A stretch of DNA of 64,000 bases, from the NCBI RefSeq assembly GCF_037893015.1, contig NC_133663.1, forward strand, positions 140,500,553 to 140,564,552. The letters run 5' to 3'. Below, in pieces: positions 1 through 11,084 of the stretch (within the stretch, counting starts at the first letter, position 1; the number at the start of each line of letters is the position of its first letter). This DNA comes from Macrotis lagotis. Taxonomy: Eukaryota; Chordata; Mammalia; Peramelemorphia; Peramelidae. The translations under genes and the position numbers were made by a program. The notes below the pieces were generated by a model that saw nothing but the letters and a program-made list of their open reading frames with translations, was not told the DNA's origin and did no database searches.

Positions 1-299
1 CGAATACTGATAATTACCTTCATTTCCACATATTGTTTTTAAGTTTCTTTTCTGATAATAACATATAACTGGCAACCAAAGATTCCTATTTCTGCACATT
101 TTAAACTTTGTTTTACAGCTTGTGAAATAAGCTGAATAAAATGTATATGATACAATTTTAGAGAATAATTATATAACTAAATCATTTTACTATAATTGGA
201 TTGAATCTTTTGTTATTCATATAAATAGAATTTTCTGTTAAAACTTTCCAATAAGTAATATATATGTATATAATAACTATTTTATTATCTGTTTCTGTC

Positions 300-608
300 C
301 TTTGCTTCCTTACCAGTCACTAAGTTCATTGAGAGTAGAGACTGAGTTAAACTTTTCATCTTTCCATTCCAAATGTCTTTCATTAGACAGCTAGGTGGTA
401 CAATGGATAGAGCACCAGCCCTGGAGTCAGGAGTACCTGAGTTCAAATCTGGCCTCAGACACTTAATAATTACCTAGCTGTGTGGCCTTGGGCAAGCCAC
501 TCAACCCCATTGTCTTGCAAACAACCTAAAAAGAACAAAACAAAAAAAATGCTTTTCATTACCATCTGCTAAGGGTATTTGATAGATGCTTGTTGACTAA
601 ATAAATCA
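300..608 (+). repeat. L2 3' end, split by a SINE
   Basis: 'cactaagttcattgagagta' and 'gatgcttgttgactaaataa' match the terminal phrases of mammalian L2. 1-299 holds nothing I recognise. Confidence 0.65.
386..547 (+). mobile_element. tRNA-derived marsupial SINE inside an L2 remnant
   Basis: Forward copy. A 14-bp duplication aatgtctttcatta/aatgcttttcatta (two differences) is at 372-385 and 548-561. It splits an L2 3' end. Confidence 0.92.
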
Positions 609-661
609 CAGAATAAACTTCTTATACAAGAAATTTCACTTGCTTTTTGAAATAGTAATCA

Positions 662-810
662 TAATTGCATTCAATCAATCAAAAAGCTCTTATTACATGT
701 CTACTTTATAATAGATACTGTGTTGGTTATCTAGGATAAAAAAAAAGTGAGAAAATGCCTGCCCTAAAGAGACTTATATGCTGGGCTAAGGAAGAGGTAA
801 AACTATATTT
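662..810 (+). repeat. Fragment of the old dispersed repeat
   Basis: 'caatcaatcaaaaagctctt' then 'gcctgccctaaagagactta' match the start of the family at 4705. Confidence 0.45.
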
Positions 811-975
811 TTTCTAAAAACATATTTCATTTATTTGTCCTTTTAAAAATGGAACATTCTTTTTTACTGGTCCTCTAATTTTCCTTTTTTTACAGACAAT
901 ATGAATTACTGGGGGGGGGGGGAAGGGATTCTCCACAACATTCATTTATATGCATGATGATATTTATCCTTCATT

Positions 976-1290
976 ATGAAAAAAGACCATGACATCAGGG
1001 AGTTGATATCATGATAAATAAATGAATTGGATTTCATTGAGGGGATACTGGGCTAAGTAACCACCCTCTCTTTCTCCTCCAGAGACATCCAAGTCTAGTG
1101 GTCAAATATCTATCAGGATGATTGGAGATGGTTCTGAATTACAGGCAGCCAAGGTTAAGTGACTAGCCTGAGGACATACAACTAGATAATGTAAAATGTC
1201 TGAGTCCAGATTTGAACTCAGGGCCTCCTGACTACAGGGTCAGGTTTCTGTCCCCTGATCTACCTGACTGTGCCTAACAAACATGATGAC
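976..1290 (-). mobile_element. Second-family SINE, near full length
   Basis: 'gaccatgacatcagggagtt' at one end and 'ctgatctacctgactgtgcc' at the other, with the tRNA-like part complemented. Confidence 0.8.
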
Positions 1291-1365
1291 ACTATTACAG
1301 TAAGAAGTTGGCACCAGGGGTAAAGGGGAAAGATGGAGGTGTCAGTTAAAAAGTATTGACCTGGG

Positions 1366-1410
1366 GCAGATGTGGTACAATGGATAGAGTACTGGCTATG
1401 GAACTAAACC
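1366..1410 (+). mobile_element. tRNA-derived SINE head fragment
   Basis: 'ggtacaatggatagagtact' only. The rest is absent. Confidence 0.6.
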
Positions 1411-1638
1411 AAAAACAATAAACTTTAGAAGTGGGGAACCTCAACCTCTCTCACCCCCCCCCCCACCAATCTGGGTATCTGGGAGAGTCCTAATTTGACA
1501 CAATTCAAGAGGAATGAGAATATCTAAGGCAGTTTGGGAAGGCCACACCCTTATAGTGGAGTGGAGGAGGTTGGAATACAGAGCAGTTTGGCAAATGAAT
1601 AAAGGGAATGCCCTGCCCCTGCAGGGCTCCCCAGCCCC

Positions 1639-2067
1639 TTAAGTGGAGGAAAGGGAGTGGTGCTCCCCCACTAGGCTTGGACAAGCTCTAGAGTTCCAGT
1701 AGGAAAGCTGGGAGTAGAGACTCCAAAGGGCTTCTCCTCCAGGGAGATAATTGCATTGCCTCTCATTTTCTAGGCCTGGACAATTGACTGGTAATTTGCA
1801 GTTGATTTTTGTCTGTTCCTTCTTGATTGGTTCCTGGGAGCTTGTGTAGATCATTTGTTCCAGAGCGGACACAGAAGATGAAGATAACATCTTCTTTCTT
1901 GCTGTCCTTGGTCTTTTAGATAGCATCATAGAGGGCAGAGTAGCAGTCCTTGTCTGGGTAACATCTTGATAATATTGGAATGAGTTATTGATAATCCCAC
2001 ATAACCCATAAGAATCCTCCTTGTCCTCTTCCAGTGCAATCTTCTTGTCCTCTCTCAGGCAGAACAA
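1639..2067 (-). other. 142-codon open frame in a GC-richer island; unassigned, possible retrocopy scrap
   Basis: Open frame of ordinary-looking composition (for example LSKRPRTARKKMLSSSSVSA and LEQMIYTSSQEPIKKEQ) in sequence visibly GC-richer than its flanks. It is immediately preceded by an in-frame TAG and, further upstream, the CTT array, which would read Glu/Lys-rich on this strand. There is no in-frame ATG before codon 47 or so. I do not recognise the protein. A fragment of an old retrocopied gene or chance are both possible. Confidence 0.3.
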
Positions 2068-2073
2068 CTAGGC

Positions 2074-2135
2074 CTTCTTCTTCTTCTTCTTCTTCTTCTT
2101 CTTCTTCTTCTTCTTCTTCTTCTTCTTCTTCTTCT
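2074..2135. repeat. (CTT)n microsatellite
   Basis: About 20 perfect CTT units. Confidence 0.98.
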
Positions 2136-2406
2136 ACACCTTCTTGTGTGTCAAAGACTATTGAACATGTAAGTATTTGAATTCCTTAATCATCCCATTT
2201 GAGATAGCCACCCCACAGGCCATGGTTTTGGAAAGGAGCAATGGAGCCAGAAAGGGAGGGTAAGGGAGAAAAAGAGGATAGCAGGAAAGGAAAGAAGGAG
2301 ATGCTCCTTAGAGGTTGCTGCCTGGAGCCAACTGAACTGATAACATGGTTTTTAAAAAGTATTTTCAGATTTGAGGGCTAATATGTAAAAACATGGAGTT
2401 GAGAAA

Positions 2407-2465
<59 letters not shown>
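2407..2465. repeat. (AGT)n microsatellite
   Basis: About 19 perfect units followed by a degenerate purine triplet zone to 2560. Overlapping poly-Leu and poly-Thr frames are artefacts. Confidence 0.98.
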
Positions 2466-2644
2466 ATTCTAGGAGCGGTTGTAGTATTGATGGTGGTAAT
2501 GACAGTAGGAGGAGGAAGAGGAGTAGAAGAAGTAGGAGTAGTAGTAAAAGAAGAAGAATAACAATAGAATAGCAACTGCAAGAACAACAGCAACATGTTA
2601 CCATTTATATAGTATTTAATATTTATTATCTCTTTTTCACATTC

Positions 2645-2890
2645 TATCATATACAGCTAGATAGTATAGTCATGGATAGAATGCCATGCTTGCAGTCCAG
2701 ATTCATGAACTCAAATTTGGCCTAAAACAATAAATAAATATACCTGAGCAAATTATATAACTCTGTCTCAATTTCCTCATCTGTAGAATCAACTGAAGAA
2801 GAAAATAGCAAACCACACCAATATCTTTGGGAAGAAAATTCCAAATGAGGTCACAAAGAGTCAGACCTGACCGCAAAATCTGAACAATGT
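2645..2890 (+). mobile_element. Third-family SINE
   Basis: 'tctcaatttcctcatctgta', 'agaaaatagcaaaccacacc' and 'tcacaaagagtcagacctga', forward orientation. Confidence 0.75.
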
Positions 2891-2999
2891 CTATCATATA
2901 CTATTTTATTAAAATTTAATATTTGATATACCATAATAGTGAGCAAGTCAATTTAACTCAGATATATTATGTGAAGGGTGAAATTCATAATCATTCTGG

Positions 3000-4080
3000 A
3001 AGGATAAGCTAGAGACAAATTATAAATGATCTGAAATGTCAAAAAAATTTTGTACTTTATCCTTAATATAAGTAGGACACCTTGAACCTTCATGAACAAG
3101 AGTGAGATACTCACACTTAAGCATTTTGGAATAAAAATTTAATAGTGATGCTGAATATGAGAGACTCTGTATATTGAAAATGGAAGGCACTGGAAATAAG
3201 GAGAGTTCCTAACAAAATCCTTTAAAATATCCTGGGTTAGAGCTGTCCAAAATATGGCCCAAGGGGCCACAGCCCTATCCTAGGTGAAGGGCTAGTAATA
3301 TATATGTATATGTTTTTTTAACACTTCATCCAGGTGTGTGTTTGTGTGTGTTTGTGGGGGGGGGGGGGGGTGGATGTGAGTGTGGGTGTATTGTGTTCAC
3401 ATACCAATACAGACAGATATTTACATATATTTTATAGGACATTTGAGTTACTGTGCTGCAAATTAAGGAAAGGTATGTATATTAAAGATGCTGAAGAGAT
3501 AGAACAAACAAATCTTGCAAGTGATTTGAGTATGGAGGAGTAGTGGAGAGGAGTCTAGATTGACTCAGTTTGTGAGCCTGGTGGAAATGAACAAAAAGTT
3601 GTATCCTTGACTGAAATAAGCAAGTAGGAAGAATAGCTTATTTAAAATGGGAAAGAAAATGAGTTGGTTTTGGATTTAATTGAGATGCCCATGGAAGAAA
3701 TGTCCATAAGACAGTGGAAGATTTTAACATTTTGCTTAAAGGAGTGGACACCTGAATATGGAACTGTAGAAGTGATAAGCAAAGAGATTGTAGTTGAATG
3801 TTGTCTTATAGTTGAATTTTATTTCTCTTTGAAGGATCTTACAAACAATAAAAAAAAAAAAAAAAAAACCAAACAAGACACTAAGGAAACATCTACAGAA
3901 AGTGATTAGCTTAAAGAAACTAGTATAGAAAAATGTATTGAAGAGGAACACTCAGGTAGGAAGAAAAATTGAAAGAACTCTGTCACAAAATTAAAGGGAA
4001 AAATAATCTCCACTAAAGAATGAGGGTTAACAATTTGAGGAAAGTCATAATGGTCAAAAGATATAAAATTTAAAGAAAAG
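3000..4080 (+). repeat. Later portion of the old dispersed repeat, decayed
   Basis: 'gacaccttgaaccttcatga', 'gagatgcccatggaagaaat' and 'gtccataagacagtggaaga' match the downstream half of the family at 4705. It contains a GT/G-rich tract with 15 consecutive G (3356-3370) and a 19-A run (3850-3868). Confidence 0.45.
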
Positions 4081-4704
4081 TTGGACTGATTGACTGCACT
4101 ATCCTGTTTGCAATCCTGGCTTCAAGGCTTCCATGACTCACATTCCCAAGGCTGGTGAGGATCAGCTCCAGCACCTAAAATTAAAACAGAAAAATATAAA
4201 GAATAAGGACAGAACCAGAAACTCCCTCAGGTTCTAGGGGTTCAAAGGGAAATAAGAGGAAGGAAATTCCACACACTCTTTCCTTTAAATTCAAGGCTCT
4301 CATCTCTGGGTGAATTGGGGTTATCACCCTTTAGATTCAACAAGAAATAACCCGCAAGAAGGAATATGCACAAAAGAGAATGATTGTCTCAGTCTGATCA
4401 AACTCAAAAACTGCAATCTGTTTTAGCTAGTCAGTTGATAGAAGAAGGCTACCACCACCCACTTATAGGGGATGAAGAGTGATTCTATGTTCAGTAATCT
4501 GGCCATAACTGGAATGAATCCCTTGGGACCTCTTCATGTTATGCTCCAAAGGCAACTTACAGATTTTTCTGATAATAAACAAAAGAAACATCTGTTTAAA
4601 AAGATATTTGATACCAGCAGATAAATACTTGCATTTTTTGGATTTAGATTAATAAATTAGGACCACAATGTAAATCTCTTTATTTTTAAGTTATGCTGAT
4701 TTTT
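4081..4704. other. Unrecognised, slightly GC-richer sequence
   Basis: No frame or family recognised. A decayed LTR is conceivable but unsupported. Confidence 0.35.
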
Positions 4705-5260
4705 TAATCAGTTCCACAAACCTTTATTAAGTGCCTACTATGTACAGGCACTGTGCTAAGCACTAAAGATAGAAAAAAAAACTAAAACATTTAAAGAAAA
4801 ATAAAAATTTCTTTCAAAAAGTTCAGTCCATTAGGAGACACAATATGCTAACAAATGTTACAAATAAAATATATTTGGATATTATTTATCTAGCTAAATT
4901 AAGAATAACTTCAGAAGGCAATAATATTAAGGAGATTATGAGGGGCTTCTTTCAGAAAGTAAAACTACTTAAGAACTGAAGAGAGCAAAGGATTCCAGGT
5001 AAAGAGAGCTCCAGATATGAAACAGTCAGTTAAAATGCTTATTGTTGGAAAACTGAGTAAAATGTGTGGGGAACAAAGAGTTCAATATCACTGAATAGCA
5101 GAATATATGGAAGGCAGTATACTGGAATACTAGGAAGGGACAGGTCATGAAGACTTTAAAAGCCAAGTAGAGACATTTGTCTTTGATACTAGAGTCAATG
5201 GAATTTATTCAATAGCATCAACAATTTAAAACTTCCATAAAAGGGTATCTAGGTTTCTCT
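4705..5260 (+). repeat. Old dispersed repeat, family not named
   Basis: 'ctttattaagtgcctactat', 'ggcactgtgctaagcactaa', 'tccattaggagacacaatat' and 'gtcatgaagactttaaaagc', in an order I know from many marsupial loci. Partial relatives lie at 662-810, 30643 and 41550. Confidence 0.55.
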
Positions 5261-5514
5261 CTGCTAGATCATTTAAAATTCTCTTAATATTGATATATTA
5301 AAAAATCAATAATTCCCACCCCTCACTCACTTCTGTCTGGCCTTTTCCCTATGAACTCAGATTACAACCTATCCATAACTTGGTAGTTATCGTTTATTTA
5401 TTATTTTGGGCAACAAATCATCATATAGTTTCCCACCAAGTAACCATGAATCTCTTTATACTGAGTTAGTTTTGTTTTCAGCTGACATAATTGTTATAAA
5501 GTTGCTTTCTTGTT

Positions 5515-5760
5515 CACTCATTTTTAGTCATGTTTGTTTCTTTGTGACTCCTGTTGACTTTTCTTGGCAAAGATACTGCAGGGATTTGCCATTTCCTTCT
5601 GCAGTCATTTTCTAAATGAGAAACTGAGACAGAGTTAAGTGATTTCTCTAGGACCACACAACTAGTAAGTATGTGAGGACAGATTTGCACTCAGGAAGAT
5701 CAATCTTCTTCTTTACTCTAGTTCTGACACTCTATCCATTGTACCATGTAGCTTCCCCAG
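5515..5760 (-). mobile_element. Third-family SINE, reverse
   Basis: 'gttgacttttcttggcaaag', 'ttgccatttccttctgcag' and 'ctctatccattgtaccatgt' are the complement of the copy at 47027. Confidence 0.8.
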
Positions 5761-6479
5761 AATCTTTTCAGAATTCTTATGAAATATGAAAAGAGTACTG
5801 CAATAACACTATGCCTTTCATAGTATTGCATTATCCCAATTTTAATATTAAAACGGCTTTCACTGGCCAGCTACTCCAGCTCAAAATTGGAAAAAAAATA
5901 AAATACTTAACAGTATTTAAAATATATTGGACTCATGGCAATTCTCAAATGTTTTTGCTTCAAGACTATCAGTGAGATTGGAGATTGGGATTAATCTATC
6001 TCCTCCATGGAGTCAATTGTATTATTGAATGACTCTAATTGTTAGAATTTTCCAGCTGATGCAATCAATTAATGTCCGTTAGAACTAATAAAGGATCTTA
6101 TAATAAATACATGTTTCATTTTTGAGAAAAAATAACTTTCCCCTGTGTTGAAGTTGAAGTATTTTAACATAATTTCATTAATATTGGAAAAAAGAAAATT
6201 ACTTTGAAGGCAACAATATTTTAACTAATTTCAAGTACAAGGATTAATGATTAAAAGGAAATCAGTTTACATCCAAACTGCATTCCAAAAGGTACCTTAA
6301 ATATCCCTACTCAATGTTTAAATATTTTTAAAAGTCATAATAGCATTAAAGTACATTAAAAATAAAGTCCAAACCAGAATTTTTAGATTAAATTTTCTTT
6401 ATAATTGCCCACATATCTACATTCTTCTGTTCTAAGTGTTTAACATAAAAAAAAAAACACAATCCTTTTCAAAACCACT
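5761..6479. other. No recognised feature
   Basis: AT-rich sequence, no frame of note. Confidence 0.5.
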
Positions 6480-7840
6480 GTATATCTTACTCATTTTCAC
6501 TTACTTTGCTCCACTCCCAGGTATAGAAGTGGTGATCCTTCACTCTATTAAAGCCACCTCTGTCTCCCCTTAATACTATCCTTTCACATGTCTTTTCATA
6601 AACATTTCCTTTTAATGATTCTCTTTTTACTTATCTTGATTCTATGTGTTTCTCATGTGATTTCTTCAGTATTTAGCAGTACTGACCCCTGTTAACCCCC
6701 ACACACATCTGTCCACTACTTCTTTTCAGCTTCTTCTGACTGACCATTTTCTATTCCTCCTAACCACAATCAGTCTTCAAGAATTTTTTTCTGGTCCTAG
6801 ATTTCTTGTTTGTTTTTTCTATATCTTTCATGTTGGAAATTGGTGTAGAAATTTATATTGATCATTTCTTCAACTAGGAATTTTGCTATAAAAATTATTC
6901 AGGTGGTCCCCAAATTTATGACTTTAGCTTCTAGTATCATTCCATAACTCTTCTTATAATCAAAAAATTGGGCATCTCTGACTTATGCCTCATGGTCGTC
7001 ACTAAAAGTTCCCCAGTTCAGTTGAGGGCACCTCCAACTTTCTAATCATTATGTTTCAAGAATAGGATTCATCTTATGATCTTCCTATCAAGCATACAAC
7101 CCGTAATCCAGGGGAAAAAATATTCTTCAAAATTGCAAATGTGATCTTGTCTTTCATTTCCTTAAAAAAATTTTAGATGCTCCTTATTGCTTCTGGGCTA
7201 AGATACAAATATTTCTTTTGTCATGAAAATTTTTCAGAGTTTGATTCCTATCACTTTCTCAGACTTATTTACTATACCAATGCTTTAATTCCACATTTCA
7301 TTCCAACCAAGGTGGTATAATTGTTATTCCCAGAATCAAATGTTCTATAACATGTCTTCATATGCAAGTTTTTCCAGAAGTCAAAAATATATTTACTTCT
7401 TCTTCCTGCTTCTTAGAATCCCTAGTTTCTTCTTAGATTACTCATTATAGGGACCTATAGTTTTGACAATTTATTTTTTCATAAAAATATACCTTATAGA
7501 TTTATATGTTTACATTTGTTTCCCATCATGAGAAATTAAATTTGAGAACAATAAAAGGCACTTTCCCCACCTTGGTGTCCCCAATGCTTAGAAATTATCT
7601 TTTTCAACCTTGTACTCATGATAAGTTACAGTATACATTTCAATGCAGATCAGGATGTTCCCTGTATCATTTAAGTTTTCTGAAATACTTATGTAGAGCC
7701 CTGAGAGATACTTATGTAGAGCCCTGTTAAGAGACTTTTCCATAATAATCTGAACCCAGGTCTTCCTTCCTCTTAGGGCAATTTCCTATTCCCCAGTATA
7801 CAAGCTAGGGGCTTAATAAATGTTTGTGGAATTGCAGTAT
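6480..7840 (+). repeat. L2-like LINE fossil, decayed
   Basis: 'gatgctccttattgcttctg', 'gcttcttagaatccctagtt' and a 3' end reading 'ggggcttaataaatgtttgt' follow the order of a mammalian L2-type 3' region. A 19-bp word is repeated in tandem at 7685-7703 and 7708-7726. The short frame at 7506-7730 is not a gene. Confidence 0.5.
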
Positions 7841-8072
7841 CACGAACATTGGATATTCCATCCAAAAGCACTTGCTAAAGTTGAACTGTGTCAAATGTAG
7901 CCTATTTTAAAGAAGTTATTATATACATTTTTGAACACGTTTTCTTCTATATAGTTTCTAAAGCTACCCCTTAAGTTTTTATATGTTGTTTTTCTGTTAA
8001 AACATATAAGTCCAGAGGTTGCCAAAAATTGCATTAGAAACAGGTGTTATTCCTTAACATATGTTGAAAACA

Positions 8073-8732
8073 TGAACTTCTGAAGATCAAAAGTGGAGCT
8101 AACCTTACTTATTCATAAACTGACAATTATAATTTTAAGGAGCCTGCAAACCCTCCATATGTAAATAAAAGGAATATAAGGCACAAAGCCTGGGGAAATT
8201 TTTCTTCCCATTTGACATATTTGGTAATTAATACAATAAAGTTATGGAACCCTTCTCCTGGTACACATTTGCTACATGTCTATCATTTTGCATTATCATT
8301 TTTATATTGGGTGTTTGGGTTCCACAAGTATGTGAAGGGAAGATTGTTAGCTTACATTACAAAGACCGGCCTCTGCCTGTATTGTAGCAATCTGATCAAA
8401 AAAAAAATGATGAGATTGTCCCACCTGTCTTTAATTTAACCTAAAGTCTTGCCCTTCTCCTTTGCACATGCACAAAGAGATCTGGCTGTTTTTGTTCATT
8501 AGTATAATGAGCTGGGAAGAGAAATGTATGGGGGAACCAATGAATCACTTAGATTGTGACCCCTGCCTATGGTCAGGATGAGGGGGTAGGAACAACCTTT
8601 CAAAAAGCATAAAAGACTTTGCATTTTGGGACCCCTCCCACTTTCCCACCATTTGGGAGGTGTGTCATTTTGTTAAGATAACTTAATAAAAACCATTTTA
8701 ATCACTCTTGATAAGTATCCATGAGCCATTCA
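8073..8732 (+). mobile_element. Candidate solo LTR of an endogenous retrovirus (fossil)
   Basis: Starts TGAAC and ends ATTCA, with the 5-bp duplication aaaca at 8068-8072 and 8733-8737. Near the 3' end are a TATA-like cataaaag (about 8609) and AATAAA about 40 bp from the end, the usual LTR order. A 5-bp duplication would suit an ERVL-type or related family. No internal sequence is attached. The 5' boundary is the weakest part of the call. Confidence 0.45.
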
Positions 8733-8737
8733 AAACA

Positions 8738-9715
8738 AGTGATGATCTAAGAATATGCATATATATATATATATACACATCATGCTTTATACATGTTTAT
8801 ATGTATGTATACACACACACATTATTTAAATAAATGAGTTCATTTTTGACCTTCACTATGCTTTTCCCTAATTCCTGCTTTTAAGGCTGTATGATTAAGG
8901 TGTACTTGTTTAGGCTGGTAATTTTTTATTTTTCTGATTTTTCTACGACAGTTCAAGTAACTCAATTCAGAGCATGGCAGATCTCTATAGTCAGATATTC
9001 TTTGAAGACATTAACAAAATACTTTTTTTCCAATTATTCACTTCCTTTATAAATCCTAGACTAAGATTATCAGGCAAAATAATTCCCTTAACTGTGAGAA
9101 TACAGGAAGATTCTACAAGTTAGGTAGGCTAAAATATTGCTTTAAAAAAACAGCCAGTTTTAAATGACATCAGGAAAAACTAAAAAAAAAAATTAAATCA
9201 AGCACATTCCAAATAGCCCCCAGTGGGACTAATTCTCTTTCCATGAAAAGCTGTATATTATTCTTCTCTAGTTTAGGAAATAGCTGGCAAGAGAAAAAGG
9301 CAAGGATGCTATAATCCTTCCTCAGGGCTAGAAGTTGCTTCTACCTACAGAAATAAGGAAGAAGGTGGAAGAACAATTCTCTCACTTCAGGAATAAAGTA
9401 ATTATTCATTGCTAACATGCCATGCATCTAGTCATGATTAGTCTTTGGTTAAAAAGAATCAAGCAGACTTTATGTCTTGTAGAAACCTCTAAAAGACTTG
9501 CAAAAATGCTTAAATCTTTAGTTAGAGAGGGATGTGACTTTAAACACATTAGAAGGGATGAAATTCAAACAACTAAACATTAAATTGGGAGTTTGTGCTT
9601 AAAATCATCAAGGTTCCTCATAAACTAAATTAAAAAAAATAAAATCCTTTTTTCATAATGATTCTGATGATTTGAAAATATACATGATAAGTAGAATGAG
9701 ACCAGATTAAATGCC
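8738..9715. other. AT-rich sequence with a short (AT)n run
   Basis: (AT)n near 8757-8777. Otherwise nothing recognised. Confidence 0.5.
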
Positions 9716-10027
9716 ATTTTTTGTTTTTAATATTTTATTTTTCTAATTACATGTAAAAACAATTTGTAAAACTCAATTTTGAAATTTTGACTGATTCAAA
9801 GTACTCTCCCTATATCCCTATTCTCCCCTGTAGAGAGCAAATATATTTATATAGATTACACACACATAGTCATGCAAAATATATTCCTATGTTAAACTGT
9901 GAAAGAAAACACAGACCACAAATAAAAGGAACAAAAAGTGTGCTTCAATTAGCTCTTTTTCTGTCAGTGGACTGCATTTTTCATCATAAGTACTGCTGAA
10001 AATATGATAATGATTGTCCTTCAGTTT

Positions 10028-10150
10028 TTGAAAAACCATGACATCAGGGAGGTGATGATGACATGACAGCCAAGTGAATTAGATTTGATTGAGGGGATGT
10101 TATGCTAAGTCACCAAACTCACTTTCTCCTCCAAAGCCATCTGGAAAAAG
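10028..10150 (-). mobile_element. Second-family SINE fragment
   Basis: 'accatgacatcagggaggtg' and 'tcactttctcctccaaagcc' match the sister copies at 976 and 41878. Confidence 0.75.
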
Positions 10151-10733
10151 TTAAGTCATTTATAGTTGACTATCATAAAATGTTACTGTTACTATGTGCA
10201 ATGTTATTCTGGGTTATGATCATTTCACTTTATATCAGTTCATACAAATCTTTCCAGGATTTTCTGAGAGCATCCTAGTCATCATTTCTATAGCAAAATG
10301 GTATTCCATTATAATCCTATACCATTATTTATTTAACTATGGTCCAACTGATGGGCATTGCCTTGAGCTTGAAAAAAAGAGCTGCTATAAATATCTTTAA
10401 CCTTATAGGTCCTTTTTCCTTAAAAAATATCTTTGGGATACATATCTAGTAATGGCATGTTGATTCAAAGGATATATTTAACTTTATAGCCCAGTGGGAA
10501 TAGTTCCAAATTCTTCTCCAGAATGAATGGCTCAGTTTCCAACTCTCTCAGCAATTCATTATTATTCAAATTTTCCTACATCCCCTCCCAAATTTGGTCA
10601 TTTTCTTTTCTGCTATATTAGCCAACCTGATAGGTGTGAATTGGTACCTCAGAATTTTTTAAATTTGCATTCTTCAATCAATAGGTAATTAGAGCATTTT
10701 TTCATAAGATGATAAATAGCTTTGATTTCTTCT

Positions 10734-10885
10734 TTTTTTTTTTTTTTTTTTGCAAGGCAATGGGGTTAAGTGGCTTGCCCAAGGCCACACAGCTAGGTAA
10801 TTATTAAGTGTCTGAGGTCAGATTTGAACTCAGCTACTCCTGACTCCAAGGCCAGTACTCTATCCACTGAGCCACCTAGCCACCC
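10734..10885 (-). mobile_element. tRNA-derived marsupial SINE inside L1
   Basis: Reverse copy after a T run. The target duplication tgatttcttct is at 10723-10733 and 10886-10896. Confidence 0.95.
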
Positions 10886-11084
10886 TGATTTCTTCTAAAA
10901 ATTACCGACACACCCTTTGGCCATTTATCATTTGAGGAATGACTCCTATTCTAATGAATGCCCATTTCTGCTTTCCTTCCACTCTTGAATTCATTTTGTT
11001 TGTACAAAAACTTTTACAACTTTTACAATGATACAGTTGCGATATATTGATGAATATATATTTAGTATCAATATAACTTCATTA

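Larger units (their letters stand above)
9716..11040 (-). mobile_element. L1 3' end, interrupted by two SINEs
   Basis: 3' terminus at about 9716-9780 (complement of tctaattacatgtaaaaaca), then the ORF2 C-terminal region (10180-11040: 'gtccaactgatgggcattgc', 'gccaacctgataggtgtgaa'). A second-family SINE (10028-10150) and a tRNA SINE (10734-10885) lie inside. It joins another reverse L1 head to tail. Confidence 0.85.

Noticed and set aside
2365-2650. Open frames of poly-Leu or poly-Thr
   Set aside because: They are the (AGT)n array and its degenerate flank read in different frames.
4081-4704. Decayed LTR
   Set aside because: No TG/CA ends with duplications and no ordered promoter and poly(A) signals found.
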